From contig CM054058.1 in the NCBI GenBank assembly GCA_028641055.1, forward strand, positions 497,629,919 through 497,693,918: 64,000 bases of DNA. The letters run 5' to 3'. This document shows, piece after piece, positions 43,122-53,065 of the stretch. The translations under genes and the position numbers were made by a program. The notes beneath the pieces were generated by a model. That model did not search any database. It saw nothing but the letters and a program-made list of their open reading frames with translations, and was not told where the DNA came from. The stretch's first letter is position 1. Each line of letters starts with the position of its first letter. Origin of the DNA: Alopecurus myosuroides. Lineage: Eukaryota; Streptophyta; Magnoliopsida; Poales; Poaceae.

Positions 43122-43696
43122 CTGAACGTGCCCACCACCTCTTGCTTCTCCAGTTTGAGTTGCACCTCCTCATAGTAGGCGTTCACGGCTTCGTCGAAAC
43201 TGACACAAAACAAGCCTATATGCACCATATAAAATTGAAACAAAAAAAAGGCTTGGAATGAATCTCCAGCTGTTGTGTGCATGCTACGAACCTGCAGCAG
43301 GCACCTCCCCTGAAGCAAGCTATCTCCAAGTCAGACCTTAGTACTTGGCACGCTCCTCAAGCCGGGCCCGAAGCCAACGGAGACTTCTGATCAAGAGCAG
43401 CATGGTGTCGTTCCCGTCGAAATCAATAGCCTAAAAATGCTGTATAACCCATTAAACTCATGACTGCTTGATCTATGAAGGATGGTGCATGATTGCATCA
43501 GTACTCGAATGTGTTAAATCTATAAAGCTCTGGTCTTCTGGATTTAACTTTTGTCTCAAGCTGCTGCTTTCAAGAAAGGAAAATCGATTATTACCTGCAT
43601 ATACACGTCCACTTCTACTCGGAAGTCCTTTCTTTTGAAGGCAACGTCGCCTCTGGATTTGGCTTCCAAGGATCTCCTTTTGGCCCCAGGTTTCGC
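43122..43696 (-). pseudogene. Captured TPR exons (ankyrin/TPR-type gene) inside CACTA-2
   Basis: Three exons with GT/AG borders. Exon 43696-43595 encodes AKSRGDVAFKRKDFRVEVDV..YMQ. Exon 43430 to about 43290 encodes AIDFDGNDTM...RSLRWLRARL, then degenerates with stops into a frame-shifted RSDLEIACFRGGA. Exon 43199-43122 encodes FDEAVNAYYEEVQLKLEKQE. Together they match the TPR pattern GDxAFKRKDYxxAxxxYxxAIDxDPxDATLxSNRSLCWLR...ACYREGAALRLL..FDEAxNAFYEGVxLDPENKEL of grass ankyrin-TPR proteins. Stops and substitutions show decay. Introns are retained, so genomic DNA was captured. Confidence 0.65.
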
Positions 43697-46600
43697 CTGC
43701 ATGGCAATTTAGTCGATGTCATATGCAGTTAAGATCCAAGGATAATCAGTTATATTGATTATATTACTTAAAATAAGACTCCTTGCCTGTCATCAAAAGC
43801 AAATACGGTATAAGATGTTATACCACCTCACAAAAAAAAATGCATTGGAACAAACCACCAGAACAACAATTGGTACTACTTAAGATGGCTGCTGCTTCAT
43901 ACTGCTTAACTTAGCACCAAGAGTGGAACCACATTGTGTTGTTCAAACTTGATTTTCACATTTAAAAAAAGAAAAGAAATAAACTCTTTAGCACGATATG
44001 CAAATTGCAATAGAATGACACCCAGACATGCTTGTCCGCATACTATGAGCAACATAATTACCTATCAGCAACAACACAATAGATACTGATATCAATGAAG
44101 AATTCTGGAAACACCAAAGCAGCACAGCACGTGCAAATTATTTCCAATTAGATGCATGCTCATGTGAAAACTACCATCTTATGCCGGATCGACCATTCCA
44201 CAGCCAAAACAATCCACCACCATCTTGGGTGTCACTACTCAGTGACAGTCAACGAAGCACAACACAAGTCTAACCAATGTAGTAGCATAAAGTTTAAATC
44301 ACTCGCCACGCACCTGGCCACCGCCACCGTCTCGCGAGAGGACTGGGTCACAGGTGCCAGCTACTCATCCAGCTATTTATCTGCTTTTTCGGCTTGTCCC
44401 GGCCATCGGAGAGCCTAGGCGTGTACCAGCAAATCGTTCAACTCGATACAAGCTTATTTAAAGATAATTGCAATTTAAAATAAGATTGAGATTGAGTATC
44501 ACTTGGAGCAATTTTATGATCACCTCAAATTACTAAATAATTAATAACTCATCAGAATAAACAGCAGCAGCAACAACACGACGCTGTAAAGCCATTTCTA
44601 ACAACCCAGGAAGGCCACACAAGGAAACAACATAGGCATAGCACGAAAGAATAATGCAATATAAATTATCAAAGGTCAATCAGGCAAGCAGCAAACCAAT
44701 CAAAAATTGGGATGCAGCAAAACATAACTGAAGGTGATCCAAGAAACTCTAAGCAGAAAATATGCAATTTGGAAACAACCCATTATGCCGGAAGAGATGG
44801 TTGCTCTTCAGTACGACAGTACGGCAGTTGCAGCTTGGAGTGGACATGAGTATACAAGCATTCACCATGGCTTCATTAAAAATTACTGCTGATGAAGCCA
44901 AGTGCCAACTAGTAGCAAAATATCTTAAACACTGCTTGCTTGCTTCGAACATGGATATTTAACATTACACATGATGACACACACAGGCACACAAGATAAG
45001 GTCTATCTCACATGTTGGAACACGATACAAGAAAAATAAATACTAGCATCGTGTGGGGTTACTCCTTGCTGCCAGTTTCATCATACAATAGAAACAAGAA
45101 CCAGAGCTCAACATTCAGAATGAACAAGTACAAGTACTACTAAGCAATAAAAAAATGTCAAAAAGAAACAGGTCAGACCCCATATCTCAAGGAAGGAATT
45201 GTAAATATAAGCAGAAAAAATAGGTACGATAATTGACACCTTGCAAGAATGGACGAAATGTGGCTAACAAACATATAGATTATTTTTTACATTCAACTTG
45301 GTTTAGCATAATTACTAGCAGATCCACACCGAGTTACTGTTTAGGGACATACATGACTAAAAGGACATTCCAAAAGGCACAACCTAAGGGAAATTTTCTC
45401 GAGAGATTGAGCATGCTTGTTCCTTATGGAGTAGCAGTCGTGAAACTGATGTGTCTAAAGAATACAGTAGTAGACCAGTTCATAGAGGAGAATTAACAAG
45501 GAGGTACCCATGGCAGAGGATAACAAAGCTACAGGAGGTTCACTACAAGTCTAGGCACAGCTAGGAAAGAATAGAAACAGATGGCAGTATAGGCACAGCT
45601 AACAGCACAAAGTCAATGTATAGTGTCCACTACTAGTGCTCTCGGTGACAAATGTTTCTGATGTGTTTAGCACAGAGAATAAAAGAACCATAACACAAAA
45701 GCATGCTTAGCTTGATTAGGCGCTTGTTCAGTGGACCTGTTGCAATATACAAACACGGGAATACAAAAAAATTAAGAGATAATATGGCAATGCAATATAA
45801 ACTGCATTTGAGTTTTTAAAAACTCCTAACAAATGAGCATCTTCATGTAAGATTTTTGTTCAACTATAGTGATATTTTTTTTCTTATCCATGATATCATC
45901 AGAATCAAACCACGTCAATTAAAGGAGCTATTCTCCCTGAACAAAATTTTGATTAAGATTACACAGCAGCAACACATAAAATTCATGAATTGCATTGGCT
46001 AACAACCCTGGACCATAGATCAAGTTCTTAGTACTTAAAACCTAGCGACTAAATAGCCAGATAGTCATCATAACCACAACAAATACGAGGGTGTCGTCGG
46101 CTAGATGGCAATAGCACAGAGAACAAATAACATATCAAAGGGGAAAATTGGAGCAACCAAGGTCAACCCTCCATGTGTACCCAACTATGATGTCAAGCCA
46201 CGAGCAGCACACCGCCTCACCCACCGCTTCTATACTCAGGGTCATCAGTACGCAGCTCGTAACATTTCCAATAAAGAATTTATACCTCCCCATGGATGAA
46301 CCACTTTGAAGAAGAGATGTCGCGGCAGAAGCCTTGGGTCATCAGCTAGGTCGGGGCACATGGCGTGGCAGTGGTACCGGTCCGACCACGGCAAGAGTAC
46401 AACAGTGGTCGCCACCCGCCGTCGAGCTGCTCCCACTAAATCTCTTTGTCTCCCGCACCAAATTGCCCAAGGAGTTGTTGCCTGTTCAATATGCACACTG
46501 AATGTATCACCATTGAAAAATATATATATATATAGTGTGTTAAATTATCTAGGACTAAGATTCTGAGAAAAGTCTGCATATTTCCCGGTGCATCTACCAA

Positions 46601-47700
46601 CAAAAGCAACTACCAGAATAATCTAACATACTGTTTTCATGTAGAAGTAATCATTCATGCAAACTGCACATAAATCCACACACTAGGAAGTTAGAAAAAA
46701 AATCTGCATCCCACATCAGATGGCCCTTACAATTGTTTCTTGTTCAATGTGCATGGTGGTATCATCATTGCCCTTTGATACAAATATATGGAAAAAAAAT
46801 CTCTGTGATAGTTTCCATCAAGCATTTAAGTACAGGTTCGTCAGCATCAAGGCAATTAAAGCACTTAGTCTATTCAGTGAAGAATTAGAGTGGTCAACAA
46901 CAAAAACATTGTTTGTGAATTGATTGTGTATAATCATTTGAACAAAGCAGGAACAATAAAGCCTGCTAACAAATCTATTTTCAGAACACTGCCATCCTGT
47001 TTAGTTCTTTGCTTTTCAGATCATCTAGAAGCTAATTGACATTGTCCATCTAGGATACGATGGATCCCAAAATGATTCTAGCTGAAACAAGCAACCCGGG
47101 ATTATACATAAATGGGATGCATAATATATATAACCATGTTTAGTATAGGCTGGAATGCACCAGACATCAAATCTGAAGGAGCAGCACTTCTTATCAGAGT
47201 CATGCATATACCAGAGTAATTTCCCATCGAACGCACTACTGTCTCAAGCTGCTAATCCATGTTCATTGCTCTAGATGACAACTTCTCAAACTTCTTATCT
47301 TGTTTTTTTGGATATCACACCCTCCAGTATCCTGAACATAATCTAAAGGTAAGTGGGCGCAGAAAAGGATTATGGTTGGTGTACACGGAATTCGAATCCC
47401 AGTAATGTTTCGCTATACACGGAATTGAATCCACTGAACATCACAAAACAGTAACAACTAGCCATGCTTCTCCTAGCAACCAAGTCCTAATAATTTTCGC
47501 TATGTAGGGAATTGCTGAACCAAAATAGCCATGCTTCTCCTAGCAACCAATTGACCATGCAATTTCATTCCATTTTCCTCTATAAGGCAGTTTCAGTTCT
47601 GTTATCTAAAATACACAACATAGGCAGTAAGTAAAAAACCCAAGTAACTGGGAACCGTAGCAAAGGCGAAACATTGTGGGGAGGGGGGAGGCAACATACT
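43697..47700. other. CACTA-2 interior without recognised genes
   Basis: Long AT-rich sequence. It may include introns of the captured gene pieces. I found no transposase motifs. Short frames on both strands are not convincing. Confidence 0.4.
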
Positions 47701-47924
47701 AATTGGATGGTGTGCGGGTCGACGCTGTAGGCGGTGACGTGTGCGGCGGAGATGAGGATGTCGGCGACGGCGGGGTCGAGGAGGCGCAGCACGGTGAGGT
47801 TAAGCAGCCATGTGCCCTCCCAGTCCGCCACCAGGTGAGGCCTCACCTTCTGCCTCCCATTGACGCCTTGCGCCATGGACGGAGGAGGATGGCTCGCCGC
47901 GCCGGAAACCCTAGCAGGCGCCAT
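47701..47924 (-). pseudogene. DCP1: Captured first exon of a DCP1-like mRNA-decapping gene inside CACTA-2
   Basis: From an ATG at 47924-47922 the frame encodes MAPARVSGAASHPPPSMAQG, then TWLLNLTVLRLLDPAVADIL and ISAAHVTAYSVDPHTIQ, stopping at a donor-like site (GTATGT) near 47695. Plant DCP1 begins with a short variable leader followed by RxLNLTVLQRxDPxxEDILITAAHVTxYxFxxxxxQWSRKDVEG, and the match ends just before the SRKDVEG part of the EVH1 domain. Only the first exon is present, so the piece alone cannot make a functional decapping activator. Upstream sequence may include the native 5' untranslated region. Confidence 0.7.
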
Positions 47925-48300
47925 GGCCGGCTTGAGTGATGGACGACGCAGTGAGGAGGAGAGCCGGTCGGGGTGCACCGGCGCGGGGAAATGCGACGGC
48001 TACCGGGGAGCCGCGCCTGCCAGAGGACGGCGGCCTGCTCGGAAAGGAGGCGGCGCTAGGGGAGCGCGACGGTGCGGTCTTCGCGTCGGCGACCGAGCCA
48101 ACCCGAGGTTAGGGTTAGCCGCGGCGTCACGCTCGGGGGGCGGAGCGGCTTAGCGGCGGTGGGGAACTTGAAAAGGAGGTCGAGGCGGAGTCTCGCCGGC
48201 GTGCGGCGCCGGACGGGGACAGCGAAGGCCGGAGCAATCGGCGGCAGCGCTAGAGAGGCAGACGCGAGAGAAAGGATCAAGATAATAGACGTGAGGAGTT
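47925..48300 (-). promoter_or_regulatory. GC-rich sequence upstream of the captured DCP1 exon
   Basis: GC-rich with an aaccctaacctcgg-type stretch (minus strand), typical of grass 5' leaders. Probably the captured leader or proximal promoter of the DCP1 donor gene. Inference from position only. Confidence 0.3.
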
Positions 48301-48529
48301 TTTTTTTTACGGGGACGTGAGGAATGTTGGGTTGTGCTTGTGCTGGGCTCGTCCGTGCATATACATGTATTCCCTTCAAAAAAAGTGTACGTGTGTGCTA
48401 ATAGGCTCAATTAGCTCTAACTAATTTGTATTTTATTTCTTTATTCTTTTTTCTAATAAGCTCTAACCAATTTGTATTTTATTACCTTTTTTACGAATAA
48501 GCTCTAACTAATTAACTAGACCATTTTTG

Positions 48530-48812
48530 GCGGCACTTTGCAAAGTGGCTCTAAGATGCCTAATAATTTGAGGCACTCTATAGTGCCTCCAATATACCCA
48601 ACTTTTGGAGGCACTTTGAAAACTGCCTTCATTTAGGCTAACTTTTGGAGGCACTTTAAAAACTGCCTCCAATTTGACAAACATTGAAGGCACTTTTTGG
48701 ATTATTGCCTACAAATGTAGGAATAATTGGAGGCGTTTTAAATACTGCCTTCAAAACATAAATTAGAGGCAGTATTTCAAAGTGCCTCGGGCAAAGTGCC
48801 TCCTATCTACGT
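48530..48812. repeat. Right subterminal repeat array of CACTA-2
   Basis: Alternating ggaggcacttt/aaagtgcctcc and aaaactgcctcc words, mirroring the left array. Confidence 0.75.
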
Positions 48813-48825
48813 TTGTGACATAGTG

Positions 48826-49137
48826 CGTGTCGTAGAGCTGCTCGTCGGGCATGGTGGCGAAGGCGGGGTTGAGTGCGAAGCGGGCGCCGTTCTCGACCGC
48901 CAGCTTGAGGCAGATGGCGAGCATGCGGCCGCCGGCCTCCATGCCGATGTAGTAGACCTTGAAGATGTCGTAGCCGAGCTTCTTGACCTTGTCCGCGTCG
49001 TCGTCGCCGGGGCTGAGCTGCTGAAGACGGCGCTGCAGCTGCAGGAGGCAGTCGCGCTGGGGGCGGAGGTTCTTGGCGGCGAGCATCGCCTGCATGAGGA
49101 CGCTCCCTAGCTCCTTCTTGCTCACCTGTCCAGCCAT
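48826..49137 (-). pseudogene. Gene copy 4, exon 1 part 1 (codons 1-104)
   Basis: Starts ATG at 49137-49135 in a gccgccATGG context and reads MAGQVSKKELGSVLMQAMLA, then NLRPQRDCLLQLQRR and VENGARFALN, up to DEQLYDT, where CACTA-2 enters at the cgt triplet. Read through into the element, the frame ends at TAA 48765-48763, so a truncated product with about 21 foreign residues is possible. About 65-70% like copy 1 by eye; it predates the tandem duplication. Confidence 0.75.
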
Positions 49138-49395
49138 GGCGGCAGCTTCTTCTCGCCGAGCGGTCTCTCGCTCTCTCTCTCTGAGATGAGTTAAGGGGGC
49201 AGAATGAAAAGAAGACAAGAAGAGTTTCAACAAGTGGAAGGAATCCCAATGGCAGCGAGCGCCATGTAAAAGCTGCTGCCTTTGCAGGCGATAGACTGGC
49301 TCTGCATCTGCAGGCAGGGCCTACTGCCTCAGCCTTTGATTCAATTTGACCGGGGCCATGGACAAGGTCTTTGCGTGCTCCCTCCGCCAAGAAAA
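49138..49395 (-). promoter_or_regulatory. 5' leader and conserved promoter block of gene copy 4
   Basis: On the minus strand the words ggcggagggagcacg, ccatggccccggtcaa, cgcctgcaaag and cagcagcttttacatggcgc appear in the same order as in copies 1 and 2, followed by a CT-rich leader (agagagagagagcgag region) before the ATG. Confidence 0.5.
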
Positions 49396-49551
49396 TTGTA
49401 CTGCATTTTGACACGAGCGGTATACTTGGGAGAGGGTGATGCTGTATGTTGAAAAATTGACCGTTGTACACCCGTATTTTCTCAACGGGACAATAAAACA
49501 TATACTCTATAGTTGTGCCTCGGGCTGCTAGAAAAAAACCATCTGAATATA

Positions 49552-49714
49552 GTCCCATTCGTTCCATTTTTATAAGCCACATTGCTCACCATTTCAATTT
49601 TGATATACACGTACTAAAATAAGTAAATGTATGCCACAAAATAAGTCTAAATTCACTCATTTTAAAATGTAGGTGGCTAAAATTAAAATACCTTACAAAA
49701 TTGAACGAAGGGAG
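49552..49714. mobile_element. Stowaway (Tc1/Mariner) MITE upstream of gene copy 4
   Basis: Ends GTCCCATTCGTTCCATTTTT and CTCCCTTCGTTCAATTTTG (reverse complement of the right end), with TA dinucleotides on both sides (49550-49551 and 49715-49716). This is the CTCCCTCCGTTCC family common in Triticeae promoters. Confidence 0.75.
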
Positions 49715-50500
49715 TATTTCTAATTTTTCCAATTTCACCCCAATGTACCTCTTGGTCCCGAACATGATTGACCCCTGCATCCGAGCGAGCACTTATGCTC
49801 TAAGGTAGGGTTCCACCATCGCCGTCGATCACTCCTTTCGCCCGTCGTCAAGGTACAACGACCAGTCTCCACCAGAAATGTGCCCCCAATACTGCCCGTT
49901 CCCTTGGAGCCCGTGGGCTGCCGAGGCTCGTGGCCGCGCAGTTCACCCCCTCCCACGTTGCTTGTTTCCCTAGAGCATGCGGGCTGCCGAGGCGCGCGGC
50001 CGCGTAGATCGCTGCCTCATGGTGACCCCGGCTTGGTACTAACGGTGAGCCAATTCGAGAGCCCCAAAATGTTGGGCTGCCGACGCTCGCGGACGCGCAT
50101 ATCACAGCCTTGGTCATGGCGACCGCCGTCGTGGAACCCGCGGCGAGTCAATTCAGGAGCCCCAACTTGCAGCTGCAAGAAAGGATCTCAACGGCGAGGC
50201 TGATTTGGTTCCAAACATCCATTCTCCGGCAAGAATCGATCCCATGTTTCTGATCTTCAAATTGGATCCTCATTTGCACCTTATTCTTGTTATGGTGAGA
50301 TTTCAGGCGAAGGAGCAAGGGCAAGCCAAAACAACACAAGTGTTCTTGGCATCTGGAGTTGCTTGTTTGTTGATTGGATTAGTGTGTTGTGGACCCATTG
50401 TGGCCTGCCATGACGGTTCGAATTTTTGGAATCTCTATTCATTTCTCTGTTGGAGAAGAAGGAAGGACCGAAGGGGATCGAGGAGGAGCATGCGCCACCG
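49715..50500. other. GC-rich imperfect repeats, no gene recognised
   Basis: Three imperfect units of 60-80 bp (about 49910, 49980 and 50070) share gggctgccgaggctcg/gcggccgcg. Frames across them look repetitive (SLGSPRAP-type) and are unlikely to be genes. Confidence 0.4.
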
Positions 50501-51980
50501 AGGATGACACACAGTGGCGTCAGTGGCAGAAATTTTCCAGTCATGGTGGTCTTTATCCCCTAGTATCTATCTCAAGTGGGTCTTCCAAGAAAGACTTCGT
50601 TACGATAAAGCCGTCGTCTTCTACATGGAATCGTCGTTTAGTACATCCTTGTTCGTTTGTGGTGCAGCAAATTCTTAGAAAAAATAAACTTTCTTATTCG
50701 CCAGAAATATATTCGTATTTTTGTGATGCTTGTCAACTTGGCAAGAGTCATGAGTTTTCATACCCTATTTTCACTAGTGTTTCCAATGTTCCTTTGGAAC
50801 AAGTGTTCTCTGTTTATGGTGTCCAGCACCCGTTTCTGTTGGCAAACATTCATATTATGTTAGTTTCATAGATTTCAGTAAATTTGCGTGCATTTACCTT
50901 CTTAAGGATCGTTTATATGTTTTCAAGTGTTATATTAATTTTTAACAATTTGTTGAATGCAAGTTTGGTAGAAAAATTATAACCATGCAAACTGATTGGG
51001 GCGGTGAGCATTAAAAACTTAATAATTTCTTCCAAAAAGCTGGCATATCTCGTCATCTCTCTTTTCCACATGCTCACCGACAAAATGGCTCAACTGAACG
51101 CAAATATCGCCATGTTGTAGAAGTTGGTCTTTCACTTCTTGCACATGCATCTATGCCTCTCAAGTTCTAGGATGAAGCTTTTATCACTCCTACATTCCTC
51201 ATAAATTTGCTTCCAAGTAAGGTTATAAACTTTGAAAAACATGTTGAACGTTTGCTACACACTAAGCCTAACTATGATTCTCTTCGCATATTTGGTTTTG
51301 CTTGTTGACCTAGTCTTAGACCTTACAACAAGTACACACTTCCTTTCCACTCCACGCTTTGTGCGTTCTCAGGCTACGATCCACTTCATAAAAGTGTCAA
51401 ATTCCCGGATGTCTCTACGGGGCATGTATATGTTTCTCATGATTCAATTTTTGATGAGAATGTTTTCCCTTTTGCCTCTCTTCATCCTAATGCTGGCAAG
51501 TTCCTGTGTCCTATATTCTTCCGCTTACACAAGATTCTCTATCAAATTCATCAACTATTGGGGATACACAAACTGATGATCACATGCATTTGCCTATTAT
51601 ACTTGTTGTTGCTAATATTGGTTAGGAAAACATAGACAAACATGCTGCAGCTGATAGTGCTTCAGACAGGGTCACATGGAACAAAATTTCATTGAAAATG
51701 ATGAAGAAACGGTGTCCTAAGAGGAAGAATTGTCTTCTCTCTTGCCCTCTCAAAATGCCAGCAACACCGGTCCAGGATCCTCCTTAGATCACGTGTCGTC
51801 AAATTCCTGTGCAAATTTTCCTGCATCACCTCATCAGGAGCAGGATCCCAATGCACCTGGTTCTATGCCTTTGTCCCCGCCACGTGCGACCCTGGGTCGC
51901 ATGGAGACAACGCCAACATGAAGACGCCCCACGCGCGTAACCCTGCATGCTAGTCTGCGTGTGCCACGCCACAGCCGTAC
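50500..51980 (+). pseudogene. Decayed copia pol fragment (integrase region)
   Basis: Scattered frames read, in order: WNRRLVHPCSFVVQQIL and CDACQLGKSH (integrase zinc region), TDWGGE (catalytic Asp region), FPHAHRQNGSTERKYRHVVE (catalytic Glu region), HASMPLKF and later LHPNAGK. Many stops and frameshifts separate them. No LTR of this element is seen; it is truncated on the right by the BARE-like LTR. Confidence 0.65.
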
Positions 51981-52783
51981 TGGGTCGCGTGTACGGAAAT
52001 TTAATTTTTTTGCCTTACATGCTACATAACTGCCAACAAAATTAATCTATGAAGATAGAAGTAAATAAGGATTCTTAGATCTAGTTCGAAACAATGTATC
52101 TGAATCCGTAGAAGCAGAAGAGATGTCGGTGATAATGTCAATGAAACCCGTGGAAGATCCTCACGCACAAGCCTATGGGTGAGGATGTTACCGACTCCTC
52201 GTATCCAACACCTTGATCCAGCAGAGTGAGGGTCTCACATGTTACCCCTCAGAGAGTTTGCACACATACGTCTGGACCAGTTCTGCAACGCTTCGTTGTT
52301 TAGCACTAGATACCGCATATGTATAAGAATATAGAGTTCTCAACACATGAGAGAGAGATATCAATTAGAAGCTAAATCTAATTAGTAGAGGACTCCTCAA
52401 AACCCCCAATTAGAAAAATCTCTAATTCAATTAGGGAGGTTCTAATTATACCCTCTCATTCTACTTTTGAGAAAGAGAGGGGCTTGTGAGCAAATTTATA
52501 TGATTTTCATTGAGCCTTGTGGTATTTTTTAGGTGGATGAGCAGGGAGACCTTCCTTGGGTGGAGGAGTACCTTCCTCAATCTACCAAGGAGGTGGTCGC
52601 ACCACAAGGGTGGCTGCACCCCCTCCACCTTGTGGGAATCGGATCAGAGTCCTAGTGGAGTCCAACTCCACCTCACTTTTCCTTTTTATCTTCAATTAAA
52701 TCATGGGAAAATGCAGAGAGTGTAATGCACCATGGTGTGTTGCCCTGGGGCTTACCTGCAGCCCCCATTAGATGGGTGCGGCC
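51981..52783 (-). repeat. BARE/WIS/Angela-like copia LTR, 3' portion (minus strand), cut by the gypsy element
   Basis: Left of the gypsy insertion; continues at 61814 after one copy of the cggcc duplication. The left boundary near 51981 (tgggtcgcg) is uncertain. Confidence 0.5.
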
Positions 52784-53065
52784 TGATACGTCATAAACGT
52801 ATTCTTAATTTCTCATGTTCCATGTTGTTTTCATGCCATATGCTACATGTTTTCTTTACACTTTATGTTATTTTTATCGATTTCCCGGGACTAACCTATT
52901 GACAAGATGCCACAGAGTCAGTTCCTGTTTTCTGTTGTTTTTAGTTTCAGAAAAGTTGTTCTAGAAATATTCTCAGAATTGGAAAATTCGAAGTCCGAAA
53001 GTCTTAGAATTCCCGAAGGTTCCACGGAGTCCCGAAGAGACCCGGAGGTGGGCCTTGCAGACCCC
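52784..53065 (+). repeat. Truncated 5' LTR (first 282 bp) of the outer gypsy element
   Basis: Most like the right LTR at 60403 (shared catgccatatgctacatg and tctgttgtttttagtttcag). It stops at acccc, where the second LTR begins. Confidence 0.7.

Larger units (their letters stand above)
42359..48825 (-). mobile_element. CACTA-2: Pack-CACTA element inserted in gene copy 4
   Basis: Both ends are CACTATGTCA (42359-42368; reverse complement at 48816-48825), flanked by the 3-bp duplication cgt (42356-42358 and 48826-48828). Removing the element and one cgt restores the gene frame exactly (YDT|LLAQ against YDVLLSQ in copy 1). Both subterminal regions carry dense ggcagttt/aaactgcc palindromes. There is no transposase; the interior contains a DCP1-like exon and TPR exons, all on the minus strand. 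Length is 6467 bp. Confidence 0.9.

Noticed and set aside
46500..46535. Simple (TA)n run as a promoter
   Set aside because: A short low-complexity run inside CACTA-2 with no gene start nearby.
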